64,000 nt of DNA from Frateuria hangzhouensis (GCF_026410505.1 NZ_JAPMIU010000001.1:62001-126000), one strand, 5' to 3'; shown: positions 17,855 through 26,558, counted from the first letter of the stretch. Translations and numbers: made by a program. Notes: generated by a model from the letters alone, not told the origin.

Positions 17855-18492
17855 TGGGCCGCATCGCCGTGCTGGCCGGCACCAACGGCGCCGGCAAGAG
17901 CAGCATCGCCGGTGCGCGCCTGCGCCAGACCGGAGGTGCCTGGTTCGATCCGGATGAGGCGACGCGCCGGATCCTCGCCGCCAATCCGGGCATGGACCTG
18001 GCTCAAGCCAACGGCGCCGCCTGGAGCGAAAGCATCCGCCGCCTGCGCCACGCCATCGACACGAACACCGACTACGTCTTCGAAACCACCCTGGGCGGCC
18101 GTACCGTCACCAGCCTGCTGCACGAGGCTGCCAACGCCGGCATGGCGCTATGGATCTGGTACTGCGGACTGGACAGTCCCGAACGCCACCTGGCACGCAT
18201 CCGCAGCCGCGTGGCCCATGGCGGCCACGACATTCCCGAACAACGCGTGCGTGAGCGCTACGACGCCAGCCGCAAGAACCTGATCCGCCTGTTGCCCGAT
18301 GCCACCGTCATGCGCGTCTACGACAACAGTGCGCAGGCCGATCCGAAGACCGGCCGCGCACCTGAACCCGCGCCTGTCCTGCATCTGGCCCAAGGCAGGC
18401 TCGCTTACCCATGCACGCCCGCCCAGCTCGCATCCACGCCGGCCTGGGCCAAACCCATTGTCGCGAGCGCCTGGCAACGGGTGCGCCGCTGA
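17854..18492 (+). CDS. Zeta-toxin-like P-loop kinase (COG4185 type)
   Basis: 212 residues. The Walker A motif AGTNGAGKSS is at the N-terminus, followed by WFDPDEATRRI, VFETTLGG, and the HGGHDIPEQRVRERYDAS segment typical of zeta-like proteins, which carries the Arg residues that grip ATP phosphates. Zeta toxins phosphorylate UDP-N-acetylglucosamine and so block peptidoglycan synthesis. For COG4185 members the substrate is less certain. The partner here is a Phd/YefM antitoxin rather than epsilon. A GGGCACGG/CCGTGCCC palindrome follows the stop. An alternative reading is a house-keeping AAA ATPase, but the coupled antitoxin argues for a toxin. Confidence 0.85.
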   Translation: MGRIAVLAGTNGAGKSSIAGARLRQTGGAWFDPDEATRRILAANPGMDLAQANGAAWSESIRRLRHAIDTNTDYVFETTLGGRTVTSLLHEAANAGMALWIWYCGLDSPERHLARIRSRVAHGGHDIPEQRVRERYDASRKNLIRLLPDATVMRVYDNSAQADPKTGRAPEPAPVLHLAQGRLAYPCTPAQLASTPAWAKPIVASAWQRVRR

Positions 18493-18501
18493 GAGCGATA
18501 T

Positions 18502-18519
18502 CGGGCACGGCCGTGCCCG
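18502..18519. repeat. Perfect 18-bp palindrome after the toxin gene
   Basis: CGGGCACGGCCGTGCCCG lies 10 bp past the zeta stop. It could form the stem of a terminator, but no T-run follows, so the role is unproven. Confidence 0.45.
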
Positions 18520-18621
18520 TGCCATGGATTAAAGCGGTGGCGCGCTATAGGCTCGGATGTCACTCACGATCGCCAGGCGCATGGCCATGCGTCCATCCAG
18601 AGGTTCGGGGCAGGGAAGCAG

Positions 18622-19272
18622 ATGATCGACACCGCGCGGGCCCTCCATACGCTGCTCCTGGTGCTCGATCTGTTCGGCGCGTTCGTGTTCGCGTTGAGCG
18701 GGGCGCTGGTGGCGGTCCGGCGACGGCTGGACCTGTTCGGCGTGCTGGTGCTGTCGTTTGCCGCGAGCAGCGCCGGCGGCATCACCCGCGACCTGCTGAT
18801 CGGCGCCACGCCGCCCGCGGCCATCCAGGACTGGCGCTACCTCGGCGTTTCCCTGCTGGCCGGACTGCTGACGTTCTACCGCCATGCGGACATCGAGCGC
18901 CTGCGCAACCCCATGCAAATGTCCGACGCCGCCGGTCTGGCGCTGTTCGCCGTGGCCGGCGCCCAGAAGGCGCTGGCCTTCCACCTGCATCCCGGCATGG
19001 CCGCGCTGCTGGGCATGCTCACCGGCATCGGCGGCGGCATGCTGCGCGACGTCCTGGTGTCGGAAATCCCAACGGTCCTGCGCGCCGAACTCTACGCCGT
19101 GGCCGCACTGGCCGGCGCCGCCGTGGTCGTGCTCGGCGACATGCTGCACATGCCACCCACGGCCACTACCCTGGTCGGCGCAGGCCTGTGCTTCGGCCTG
19201 CGCTTCATGGCCATCCGCTACGGTTGGCGGCTGCCGGTGGCCAGGCCGACGGATGTGGACAGGCCCGGTTAG
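18622..19272 (+). CDS. TRIC-type cation channel / UPF0126 membrane protein
   Basis: 216 residues, almost entirely hydrophobic, with about seven predicted membrane helices in an internally repeated arrangement. The two halves carry the matching motifs SAGGITRDLLIGATPP and GIGGGMLRDVLVSEIP, the GGxxRD signature of the YicG/YadS (UPF0126) family. Prokaryotic members with this fold form trimeric cation channels related to animal TRIC, with K+ the usual permeant ion. Stands alone on the plus strand between the toxin gene and the CRISPR array, with no sign of coupling to either. Confidence 0.9.
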   Translation: MIDTARALHTLLLVLDLFGAFVFALSGALVAVRRRLDLFGVLVLSFAASSAGGITRDLLIGATPPAAIQDWRYLGVSLLAGLLTFYRHADIERLRNPMQMSDAAGLALFAVAGAQKALAFHLHPGMAALLGMLTGIGGGMLRDVLVSEIPTVLRAELYAVAALAGAAVVVLGDMLHMPPTATTLVGAGLCFGLRFMAIRYGWRLPVARPTDVDRPG

Positions 19273-19341
19273 GCGCGGCGACCGGGCGCGTCCGTTTCCG
19301 TGCCCTGCCGGTCAACCCATTCCATCATCCAGCGCCACTAT

Positions 19342-19777
19342 TTTCTGATCTGCCTATTGCAACAGTGAGCCAATGGGAGGCGATCAAGCACACCGGCCTG
19401 AATTTCTGAGCTGCCTATGCGGCAGTGAGCCACAGCAGGGGGGAAGGGCTGATGGGTATGTCCTTCTGAGCTGCCTATGCGGCAGTGAGCGACGATGGCG
19501 CGCCAGCGCGTCCACATGCGGATTTCTGAGCTGCCTATGCGGCAGTGAGCTACGCGCTGTCGTGGTCGGTGACCTGGTTCATTTTCTGAGCTGCCTATGC
19601 GTCAGTGAGCCTGTTCGCCCAGCAGCAGCTGGTGCGCGGCGATTTCTGAGCTGCCTATGCGGCAGTGAGCAGCGCGTTGAGTGGGTTGTGATCGGCGCTC
19701 GTTTTCTGAGCTGCCTATGCGGCAGTGAGCAAGGAGTGCCTGCGGCCGAGCTTTGCTGCGGTTTTCTGAGCTGCCTA
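19342..19777 (-). CRISPR. Orphan type I-F CRISPR array, 8 repeats and 7 spacers
   Basis: 28-bp repeats begin TTTCTGAGCTGCC and end GGCAGTGAGC on the plus strand, the reverse complement of the I-F consensus. The hairpin CTGCC-TATGC-GGCAG is intact. Spacers are all exactly 32 bp. Repeats start at about 19342, 19403, 19463, 19523, 19583, 19643, 19703 and 19763. The leftmost repeat is degenerate with one extra base. Those at 19463 and 19583 have single changes. The rightmost is cut after TTTCTGAGCTGCCTA. By analogy with other I-F arrays, transcription should run on the minus strand with the leader on the right, so the damaged repeat is the leader-proximal one. No cas genes are in the window. Confidence 0.93.
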
Positions 19778-19900
19778 GTTTCCCGTACCGACAATAGTAG
19801 ATTGCTGAGCGCCGAGGCGAGGTCGCGATGCTGTCGTTGACGCTCGATAATTTTACATAATAGACATTATGCGCAATTTACGAAGAGGCAAACGATCCTG
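19778..19900. other. AT-richer flank of the CRISPR array (leader remnant or insertion scar)
   Basis: Sequence directly abutting the truncated repeat. It is clearly lower in GC than its surroundings from about 19840 and contains GATAATTTTACATAATAGAC and the small inverted repeat CATAAT-AGAC-ATTATG. Position and composition fit a CRISPR leader. The abrupt break inside the repeat instead suggests a recombination or transposon-excision junction at 19777/19778. I see no coding sequence here. Confidence 0.45.
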
Positions 19901-19976
19901 AGCCTCTCGCGATCAGGCGGCCTCCGCCCGGTCCTCGCCGCGACGCACGGCCGCTGATGGCTGGCGCCAACCGCTG

Positions 19977-20480
19977 TCATCGCATCAGCTGCCGTTGTAT
20001 CAACAGTTCCCCTTGCCCCGTCCTGCCGATGGATTCGAACCCCAGGGCTGCGAGCACGCGCAGCCCGCCGCGGCTTTCGATCTTGCGGTTCTCGACGGTG
20101 GCAACCAGGCGCTGGGGGGCGCCCGGTTCGTGGGCGAGTGCCTGGAAGCCTTCGATGGCGGCGCGCATCATGCGCCGGCCAAGGCCCGGGCGCCGGTTGC
20201 CCGCGGCAATGAAGATGCGCAGGAATCCGTAGGAGCGCTTGTAGTCGTCCAGGCCGATCGCCACGGTGCAGATACCGGCGATGTCGCCGGTGGTTTCGTC
20301 TTCGAGGATGCAAGCGACTTCCCATACGCGGCGCCAGGCCTCGTCCGGGTTGTCGATCGCGTGTTCGCGGGCCCAGAACGCCAGGAGTCGCCGGCGCAAT
20401 GCGTCGTTGATGCCGCCGAACACCCAGCGGGCGCGTAGCCCGCCAATGGCCGCGGATGCGTTGGCGTTTGCCTTGGTCAT
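19977..20480 (-). CDS. GNAT family N-acetyltransferase
   Basis: 167 residues. The acetyl-CoA-binding region is recognisable: IAGICTVAIGLDDYKRSYGFLRIFIAAGNRRPGLGRRMMRAAIEGF, with the R/Q-x-x-G-x-G/A-like element as RRPGLGRRM, followed by a TVENRKIESRGGLRVLAALGF segment that matches the usual N-x-x-(S/A)-x-x-(L/F)-Y region. The substrate cannot be told. The ATG at 20480 is preceded by a GAGGTAGAGG ribosome site and is preferred over an upstream Met at 20537. Single gene beside the CRISPR array. Confidence 0.75.
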   Translation of the reverse strand: MTKANANASAAIGGLRARWVFGGINDALRRRLLAFWAREHAIDNPDEAWRRVWEVACILEDETTGDIAGICTVAIGLDDYKRSYGFLRIFIAAGNRRPGLGRRMMRAAIEGFQALAHEPGAPQRLVATVENRKIESRGGLRVLAALGFESIGRTGQGELLIQRQLMR

Positions 20481-20596
20481 GCCTCTACCTCGTGCGTGAA
20501 GCGACGCTCGCGTGGACGGCACGCTAACGTTCCCCAACCGCTCACGCGTGCGCGGCTAGGTTGTCCGACAAGTGTTACCCGACGCAGGAGTTGGCC

Positions 20597-20791
20597 ATGA
20601 CACCGTTGGACAAGCCCTTGAAGCGCGAAATCCGCATTGGCGAGGACGCCTATACGCTGACGCTCGACCCGGATGGCCTGAAGCTTACCGAGAAAGGGCG
20701 CCGGCACGGCGTGGCGCTTTCCTGGAAGGATCTGGTGAGCGGCGACGCGGCATTGGCGACCGCGCTGCAGGCCTCGTTGGAGGCGAAATAA
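20597..20791 (+). CDS. Small conserved hypothetical protein (64 aa)
   Basis: A strong CAGGAG site lies 6 bp before the ATG at 20597. The sequence alternates hydrophobic and polar residues in a beta-hairpin-like way (REIRIGEDAYTLTLDPDGLKLTEKGRRHG) and then has a helix (LSWKDLVSGDAALATALQASLEAK). It contains a single Trp, no Cys and no membrane segment. I do not recognise the family. Compact, well-formed coding sequence makes a real gene likely. Confidence 0.65.
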   Translation: MTPLDKPLKREIRIGEDAYTLTLDPDGLKLTEKGRRHGVALSWKDLVSGDAALATALQASLEAK

Positions 20792-20871
20792 CGCGGGCTG
20801 CGATTCGTCGCGGAAGCGCAGATGGCATTGCATTGGCGCGACAGACCGGCGCATCACCCGCAAGCGGATTT

Positions 20872-21516
20872 CTACCGGACGGTTCCTTTCCCGTTGGCTG
20901 CGCGCATGGCTGCGGCCATGGTCCGGCTTCCCTCGTCTGCCATCCCATCCAGGCCGTAAAGCACGCCTTCGCGATCGGCCTCGTTGCGGTTCTGGCTCAG
21001 CTTCCATTTCCCTTCCAGGCGGTCGATCGGCAGACGCAGGCCGGTGATGGCGGCGAGGTTGCGGTCAATGTCATCGACGGGCGCCTCGTCCAGGCGCCAG
21101 GGCTGTGGCATGGCCCGTTCGTGGCGTTCGGTGAGCTGGACCAGGAGCCGGCGCAGCGCCGCCGGATCGTCGAACGTTTCCAGGGTGCCGTGAGCATGGA
21201 CAGCGATGTAGTTCCAGGTGGGAACTTCCCGGCCGTGGGTCTGCTTGCCGGTGTACCAGCCGGCCGAGATGTAGGCCTGCGGGCCCAGAAAGATCGCCAG
21301 TGAGGACGCGCCGCTGCAGGCGGCGTGGGCATTGGCGCGGGCGACGTGGCCGTAGAGCGTGCCGCAGGCGCCCTCTTCCGGCGCCAGCAGCAATGGGATG
21401 TGACTGACCTGGAGGCCCGTGGCCGTCGTACTGATCAGGCTGGCGAAGGCGATGGCATCGATCGCCGCGTGCAGTTCCGGCAGGCGTGCCTCGCGAAAGG
21501 CGGTGGGCGTGTACAT
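20872..21516 (-). CDS. PaiB-family FMN-binding protein
   Basis: 214 residues. The MYTPTAFRE start, the GTLYGHVARANAH segment, and FLGPQAYISAGWYTGKQTHGREVPTWNYIAVHAHG are characteristic of the PaiB/FMN-binding negative regulator family (split-barrel flavin fold). Bacillus PaiB represses sporulation and degradative enzyme genes. In proteobacteria the role is unknown and an enzyme role is equally possible. The ATG at 21516 is chosen because relatives begin with M-Y-x-P. The longer frame runs into a REP element. It lies downstream of zipA on the same strand, where ligA is often found in Xanthomonadales. Confidence 0.85.
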   Translation of the reverse strand: MYTPTAFREARLPELHAAIDAIAFASLISTTATGLQVSHIPLLLAPEEGACGTLYGHVARANAHAACSGASSLAIFLGPQAYISAGWYTGKQTHGREVPTWNYIAVHAHGTLETFDDPAALRRLLVQLTERHERAMPQPWRLDEAPVDDIDRNLAAITGLRLPIDRLEGKWKLSQNRNEADREGVLYGLDGMADEGSRTMAAAMRAANGKGTVR

Positions 21517-21636
21517 GCCGCTCGCTCCAGTGGATGGGGAAACCTCGGAAAACCGGGCCGCGAACATCGCGCCGAGCTGATCCGCTGCCTTTGTAGGAGG
21601 CCACTTGTGGGCGATGTTCTCCACGAATCACGAATT

Positions 21637-21690
21637 AGGAGCGCGGCTGCGCGCGGCGGAGGCATGACGGTCGCGCACAGGTACGCTCCT
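21637..21690. repeat. REP palindrome, GGAGCGC/GCGCTCC family
   Basis: Arms AGGAGCGCGGCTGCGCGC and GGTCGCGCACAGGTACGCTCC lie about 14 bp apart between zipA and paiB. The arms resemble those of the element inserted in ccmH at 56529-56588. Confidence 0.7.
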
Positions 21691-21727
21691 GCAGGGGCCC
21701 CTTTCTGCCGCGATGACTATTCGCGGC

Positions 21728-22654
21728 TCAGCGGCCGAAGATGATTTCCTGGCCTTCGTGGTCGCGGTCCCAGCCGCGCAGTTCGTCGCGGATATGGGCG
21801 ATGCGCTGGCGACCGAGAGCGTTGCGTTCTTCATCCAGGACCTGGCCGTCGAGCAGTTCGGCGAGGCGTTGGGCGGTGGGCAGCATGGCGTCCCAGGCGT
21901 CCAGCGCGGGCAACGGGCCCGGCAGGGTCATGAAGAAACTCAGGCCGGGGGTTTGCAGGGCGTCCAGTCGGGTCAGGTCGAAATTGCCGGGCTTGAGCAT
22001 GTTGGCCACGCTGAAGATCGGGCCCTGTTCGCGCTTGCCGTCGAGCAGGCGGTGGTAGATGCCCAGGTGCCCATATTCGAGGCCGGCCTTCTCGGCCGCC
22101 ACGATCAGGTCGGCGCCGTTGAAGGTGCCGCCCTCGCGCGCCATCACGAACAGGGTGACGATGCGTTCCATCGGCAGTTGCGCCGGACGACGGCCGAGGT
22201 CGGATGCGGGGGGTGCCTTGAGTGCGGGTGCGGGTGCAGGCGCGGGAGCCGCGGCGGGCGCCGGTGCGGCTGCATCGCCCGAGGGCGCCCGCAGGGCATC
22301 GATGATCGAGGCCGCGCGACCCGACGGCCTGGCGGGCGTGCTGCGCTCGCCGGCCAGGGTGGCGCCGAGTTTTTCCAGCTCCTGGCGCAGGCCCATTTCC
22401 AGCTCGCCCTGCTGCGGCACGGGCGCGTCGCGGTGCATGTGCGGATCATGCTCGTCCAACAGCATGTCGTCCGCATCACCCTCGCCCAGGGTGGGCTCGC
22501 GGCGCTCGCCGGAGCCCTGCCCGGCCGGCACGCGGCGCCTGCCCTGCTCCTTCTTCGGCTGGCCGAACAGCCAGATCAGCGCCAGCACGATGATGCCGAC
22601 GACGGCCAGCGGCACGCCGACGGCGGGGTTCCAGGCAAAGGCGAGCATGGTCAT
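21728..22654 (-). CDS. zipA: Cell division protein ZipA
   Basis: 308 residues with the ZipA layout: an N-terminal membrane anchor (VGVPLAVVGIIVLALIWLFGQ), a basic then Pro/Ala-rich linker (AAAPAPAAAPAPAPAPALK), and a C-terminal FtsZ-binding domain (QLPMERIVTLFVMAREGGTFNG to IAHIRDELRGW). ZipA tethers FtsZ to the inner membrane at the division site. It begins 10 bp after smc and is presumably co-transcribed with it, an order conserved in this group. Confidence 0.93.
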   Translation of the reverse strand: MTMLAFAWNPAVGVPLAVVGIIVLALIWLFGQPKKEQGRRRVPAGQGSGERREPTLGEGDADDMLLDEHDPHMHRDAPVPQQGELEMGLRQELEKLGATLAGERSTPARPSGRAASIIDALRAPSGDAAAPAPAAAPAPAPAPALKAPPASDLGRRPAQLPMERIVTLFVMAREGGTFNGADLIVAAEKAGLEYGHLGIYHRLLDGKREQGPIFSVANMLKPGNFDLTRLDALQTPGLSFFMTLPGPLPALDAWDAMLPTAQRLAELLDGQVLDEERNALGRQRIAHIRDELRGWDRDHEGQEIIFGR

Positions 22655-22664
22655 GGCTTGGTCC

Positions 22665-25600
22665 TCACGCAGCTCCGGCCAGTTTAGCCGCTTCGGCCAG
22701 GTCTACCTGCACCAGGCGCGAGACGCCCGGTTCGCGCATGGTTACGCCGCAGAGCTGGCTGGCCGCTTCCATCGTGGCCTTGTTGTGGCTGACGAAGATG
22801 AACTGCACCTTCTCGCTCATTTCCTTGACCATATTGGAGAAGCGGCCGACATTGGCCTCGTCCAGTGGTGCGTCGACCTCGTCGAGCAGGCAGAACGGCG
22901 CGGGATTCAACCCGAAGATCGAGAACACCAGCGCCACCGCGGTGAGCGCCTTCTCACCGCCGGAAAGCAGCGAGATGTTGGACGGCCGCTTGCCCGGCGG
23001 GCGCGCCATGATCGACACACCGGTGTTGAGCAGGTCGTCGCCGGTCAGCTCCAGGTAGGCGTGGCCGCCGCCGAACAGGCGCGGGAACAGCTCCTGCACG
23101 CCGGCGTTGACCTTGTCGAAGGTCTCCTTGAAACGCGCGCGGGTTTCGCGGTCGATCTTCTTGATCGCGCCTTCGAGGGTTTCCATGGCGCTGGCCAGGT
23201 CGGCCAGTTGATTGTCCAGGTAGGTCTTGCGCTCGCTCTGTTCGGCGTGTTCCTGGATCGCGGCGAGGTTGACCGGCTCCAGCCGCACGATCTTCTGGCC
23301 AAGGTCGGCCAGCTGCGTGCGCCACTGGTTGGCATCGGCCTGTTCCGGCAGTTCGGCAAGCAGCGGCTCCAGCTCCAGGCCGGAAGCGACGATGGCTTCG
23401 GCCAGCTGGTCGGCGCGCATCTGCAGGGCCTGCGCGGCGAGGCGCTTTTCGGCCACGCCTTCGCGCAGCCTGGCAAGATTCTGCTCGGCCAGGTGACGCT
23501 GCTGTTCGAGCTTGCGGAACTCGATGTCGCAATCTTCCAGCGCACGGCGCGCCTCGACCAGTTGCTTGTCCACCAGCAGACGCTGGTCGAGATAGGTCTG
23601 GCGCTCGGCTTCCAGCTCGGCGATGGGATCGGAACCGGCCGCGAGTTGCTCGGTGATCTCGGTGCGGCGCGCATCGACCTGGCGCAGCTGCGTATCCAGG
23701 CGGGCCAGCGCCTGTTCCAGCGAGGCCAGCGAGGAGCGCTTCGATTCCATCGACAGGGCCAGCGAATGCGCCTGGTCGGCGGCCTCTCGGGCGTTCATGC
23801 GCGCTTCTTCGCGGGCTTCGAGCAATGCGCGGCGTTCGTTTTCCAGTTCGCGACGCTGGTCTTCCAGGTCGCCCATGTGGTTGACCGATTCGTCCAGGCG
23901 CGCGCGGGCTTCGCGCGCCTGCGTCTGCAATTCGTCCAGCTGTTCGACCAGCGTGGACAGCTCGCCGGCGACTTTCTCGGCGCGGGCGCGGGCGGTTTCG
24001 ACCTTACCCCGGTGGCTCTGCAGCTGGCCGGCCAGTTCGGACTGGCGACGGTGGGCGTTGTAGAGCTCGCGCTGGGCGTCGTCGCGGGCGCGTTCGGCTT
24101 CGAACTTGGCGGTGCGCAGCTCGTCCAGGCGGGCAGTCGATTCCTCCAGCTGCGCTTCCAGCGTTTCGATCTGTTCGGTGAGCAGACGGATGTCGCGCTC
24201 GCGCGCCAGCACGCCGACCTGGTTGCCCTGGGCGCGACGGATGCGCGCCCACTGCGGGGCCAGCCATTCGCCATTGCGGGTGATGACGGATTGGCCCTCG
24301 GCGAGCGCGCCTACGCGGTTGCGGGCCTCGTCCAGGGTTTCGGCGGTACGTACGTGAGCCAGCAGGTGCATGGCCGCGGCCGGGCCGCGCACCTTGGCCG
24401 CCAGCGTGCCTTCGGCGCCCTGCCCGCCTTCGGCCGCGGCCAGCAGCGCAAGGTCGGCTTCGCCCAGCGTGCCAAAGTCGCCGGCCAGGCCCAGCGGGTT
24501 GTCGACCAGCACGCCGTCGAGCAGGCCGGCCAGCACGGTTTCCACGGCCGATTCCCAGCCGGCGTCGACCTGCAGGGCCTCGCCCAGGCGGCGCGCCTTG
24601 TCCAGGCCGAGGCTGGACAGCCAGCCGCTGGCGGCGCTTTCTTCCTGTCCCAGCGCGGCGTGCTGCAGCGCTTCGAGCGAGGACAGGCGGCCGCGGGCGC
24701 TTTGCAGTTGCTGGCGCGCCTCGTTGAGCGAGGACTGCACCTGGCGCTCTTCGTCGAGTACTTTTTCGTGCGTGGATTTGTGCTGGTCGAGCAGGCCGCC
24801 GAGGGATTCGACCCGCTCGCGCTGGGTGTCGTGTTCGACGTGCAGTTGCTCGGCGGCGGCGTCGAGCGCGGCGACGTCGGTGGCCTTCTGTTCGGTTTCC
24901 AGCGCTTCGCGGCGCCGGGACAGGTCGATCGCCTGGCGATCGAGGTAGTTGAGTTTGGTGCGCTCGACCTCGGCCGCGCGGCTGGATTCGCCGGCGGTGC
25001 GCGTGTAGGCGTCCCAGCGCTGCTGCCAGTCGGCCAGCTTGGACTCGGTGCTGCGCGCCGCTTCGGCAGTGTCGTCCCGCATCTGCTGCAGGGCTTCGAG
25101 CCGGGGTTCGCCTTCGGCCAGCGCCAGCCGCAGCGTTTCGACCTGCTCGCGGTCGTTGGCGATGTGCGCGGACAGCTCGCCATGTTCGCGCTCGGTCTCG
25201 GCCTGCGCGCGCTGCAGGCGGTCGGCGGTCTCCTTGTTGAAGCGCACCTGCTGCTCGACGCGGGCGATCTCGGCGCCGACCTTGTAGACCTCGCCCTGCA
25301 CCTCGTTGAGGTGCTCGGTGGCGCCGGTGTGGCGCTCGCGCACGGATTCGAGCTGCGCCTCGATCTGGCGCTGGCCGGCGAGCTGCTTCTCGATCTCGAT
25401 TTCGGCGGCCGAAAGCCCCTGCCCTTCGCCTTCGTGCTGGCCCTTCAGGGCGCGGTATTCCAGCGCGCGCAGTTCGGCTTCCTTGCGGGTCTGCTCTTCC
25501 TTCAGCGCCTTCCAGCGCTCGGCGGCGCGGGCCTGTCGGTTGAGGTGCTCGAGCTGCTTGTCGACCTCGTCGCGCACGTCCTTGACGCGGTCGAGGTTCT

Positions 25601-26165
25601 CGCGGGTGGACTTGATGCGGCTCTCGGTCTCCTTGCGGCGCTCCTTGTACTTGGAGATGCCGGCGGCCTCCTCCAGATGCGTGCGCAACTCTTCCGGGTG
25701 GGCTTCGATGATCTGGCTGATCATGCCCTGCTCGATGATCGAGTAGCTGCGCGGGCCCAGGCCGGTGCCCAGGAACAGATCCGTGATGTCGCGGCGGCGG
25801 CAGCGGCCGCCGTTAAGGAAGTAGGACGACTGCCCGTCGCGAGTGACCTGGCGCTTGACCGAGATCTCGGCGTACTGCGCGTATTCGCCCTGCACGGTGC
25901 CGTCGGCGTTGTCGAAGATCAGCTCGACGGTGGCCTGCCCCACTGGCTTGCGCGAGTTGGAACCGGAAAAGATCACGTCGGTCAGCGAGTCGCCGCGCAG
26001 GCGGCTGGCGGCGCTCTCGCCCATCACCCAGCGGATGGCGTCGATGATGTTGGACTTGCCGCAGCCGTTCGGGCCGACCACGCCGGTCATGTTGGTCGGC
26101 AGGTGCAGCGTGGTGGGATCGACGAAGGACTTGAATCCGGCGAGTTTGATCGTGGTCAGGCGCAT
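22665..26165 (-). CDS. smc: Chromosome segregation ATPase SMC
   Basis: 1166 residues, full length. The N-terminal Walker A (GPNGCGKSNIIDAIRWVMGES) and the C-terminal ABC signature with Walker B (LLSGGEKALTAVAL, then CLLDEVDAPLDEANVGRF) form the ATPase head. The long intervening regions are coiled coil, rich in E/R/Q heptads, interrupted by the globular hinge around GWESAVETVLAGLLDGVLV. SMC with ScpAB organises and separates replicated chromosomes. First gene of smc-zipA. Confidence 0.98.
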   Translation of the reverse strand: MRLTTIKLAGFKSFVDPTTLHLPTNMTGVVGPNGCGKSNIIDAIRWVMGESAASRLRGDSLTDVIFSGSNSRKPVGQATVELIFDNADGTVQGEYAQYAEISVKRQVTRDGQSSYFLNGGRCRRRDITDLFLGTGLGPRSYSIIEQGMISQIIEAHPEELRTHLEEAAGISKYKERRKETESRIKSTRENLDRVKDVRDEVDKQLEHLNRQARAAERWKALKEEQTRKEAELRALEYRALKGQHEGEGQGLSAAEIEIEKQLAGQRQIEAQLESVRERHTGATEHLNEVQGEVYKVGAEIARVEQQVRFNKETADRLQRAQAETEREHGELSAHIANDREQVETLRLALAEGEPRLEALQQMRDDTAEAARSTESKLADWQQRWDAYTRTAGESSRAAEVERTKLNYLDRQAIDLSRRREALETEQKATDVAALDAAAEQLHVEHDTQRERVESLGGLLDQHKSTHEKVLDEERQVQSSLNEARQQLQSARGRLSSLEALQHAALGQEESAASGWLSSLGLDKARRLGEALQVDAGWESAVETVLAGLLDGVLVDNPLGLAGDFGTLGEADLALLAAAEGGQGAEGTLAAKVRGPAAAMHLLAHVRTAETLDEARNRVGALAEGQSVITRNGEWLAPQWARIRRAQGNQVGVLARERDIRLLTEQIETLEAQLEESTARLDELRTAKFEAERARDDAQRELYNAHRRQSELAGQLQSHRGKVETARARAEKVAGELSTLVEQLDELQTQAREARARLDESVNHMGDLEDQRRELENERRALLEAREEARMNAREAADQAHSLALSMESKRSSLASLEQALARLDTQLRQVDARRTEITEQLAAGSDPIAELEAERQTYLDQRLLVDKQLVEARRALEDCDIEFRKLEQQRHLAEQNLARLREGVAEKRLAAQALQMRADQLAEAIVASGLELEPLLAELPEQADANQWRTQLADLGQKIVRLEPVNLAAIQEHAEQSERKTYLDNQLADLASAMETLEGAIKKIDRETRARFKETFDKVNAGVQELFPRLFGGGHAYLELTGDDLLNTGVSIMARPPGKRPSNISLLSGGEKALTAVALVFSIFGLNPAPFCLLDEVDAPLDEANVGRFSNMVKEMSEKVQFIFVSHNKATMEAASQLCGVTMREPGVSRLVQVDLAEAAKLAGAA

Positions 26166-26300
26166 GCGGGCTCAACAGATGGGTAGGCCCGCGGATGGCT
26201 CGGGCGACGGGTCACTGTGCCAAACGCCGGGCGCGGTCGCAATGCGAACGCGGCATGACATAAAGCTTGAAGAAATGAATGCAAGTGGTTGAATCTAAAC

Positions 26301-26558
26301 CTATGGCGCCTTGGCGTCCATGGAGAGCGCATGGATGCCGCCGTCCATCAGACCCTCCAGCGCCGCATACACCATGCGGTGGCGCTTGATCGGCAGGACG
26401 CCCGCGAAGGCCGGGCTAACGATGCGCACATGGAAGTGGCCCTTGCCGGCGTTGGCGTGGCCGGCGTGCTTGTGCCCTTCATCGAGCACCTCCAGCTCGA
26501 CCGGCGCCAACGCGCCGGTCAGCCGCTGGCGGATCTGCTCGACCATGGTCGAGCTCAC
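26301..26558 (-). CDS. BolA family protein
   Basis: 85 residues with the BolA fold: [30 protein letters not shown] then [23 protein letters not shown]. BolA-type proteins partner monothiol glutaredoxins in Fe-S cluster handling, and some act on transcription. A GTG at 26558 overlaps the stop of the upstream yciI-like gene by 4 bp. An ATG four codons inside (26546) is an alternative start. The two small genes form an operon, a common pair in Xanthomonadales and beta-proteobacteria. Confidence 0.92.
   Translation of the reverse strand: MSSTMVEQIRQRLTGALAPVELEVLDEGHKHAGHANAGKGHFHVRIVSPAFAGVLPIKRHRMVYAALEGLMDGGIHALSMDAKAP

Noticed and set aside
19373-19840. A 155-codon open frame across the CRISPR array with FLSCLCGSE repeats
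   Set aside because: The repeated peptide is only the translation of the 28-bp CRISPR repeat in steps of 60 bp (20 codons), and no ribosome site precedes it.
19778-19976. A complete insertion sequence next to the truncated CRISPR repeat
   Set aside because: I found only a small CATAAT/ATTATG inverted repeat and no transposase frame or matching terminal repeats.
22059-26186. 1375-codon plus-strand frame opposite smc and zipA
   Set aside because: It is antisense to two certain genes and its Leu/Gln/Phe-rich text is the complement of SMC coiled-coil codons.
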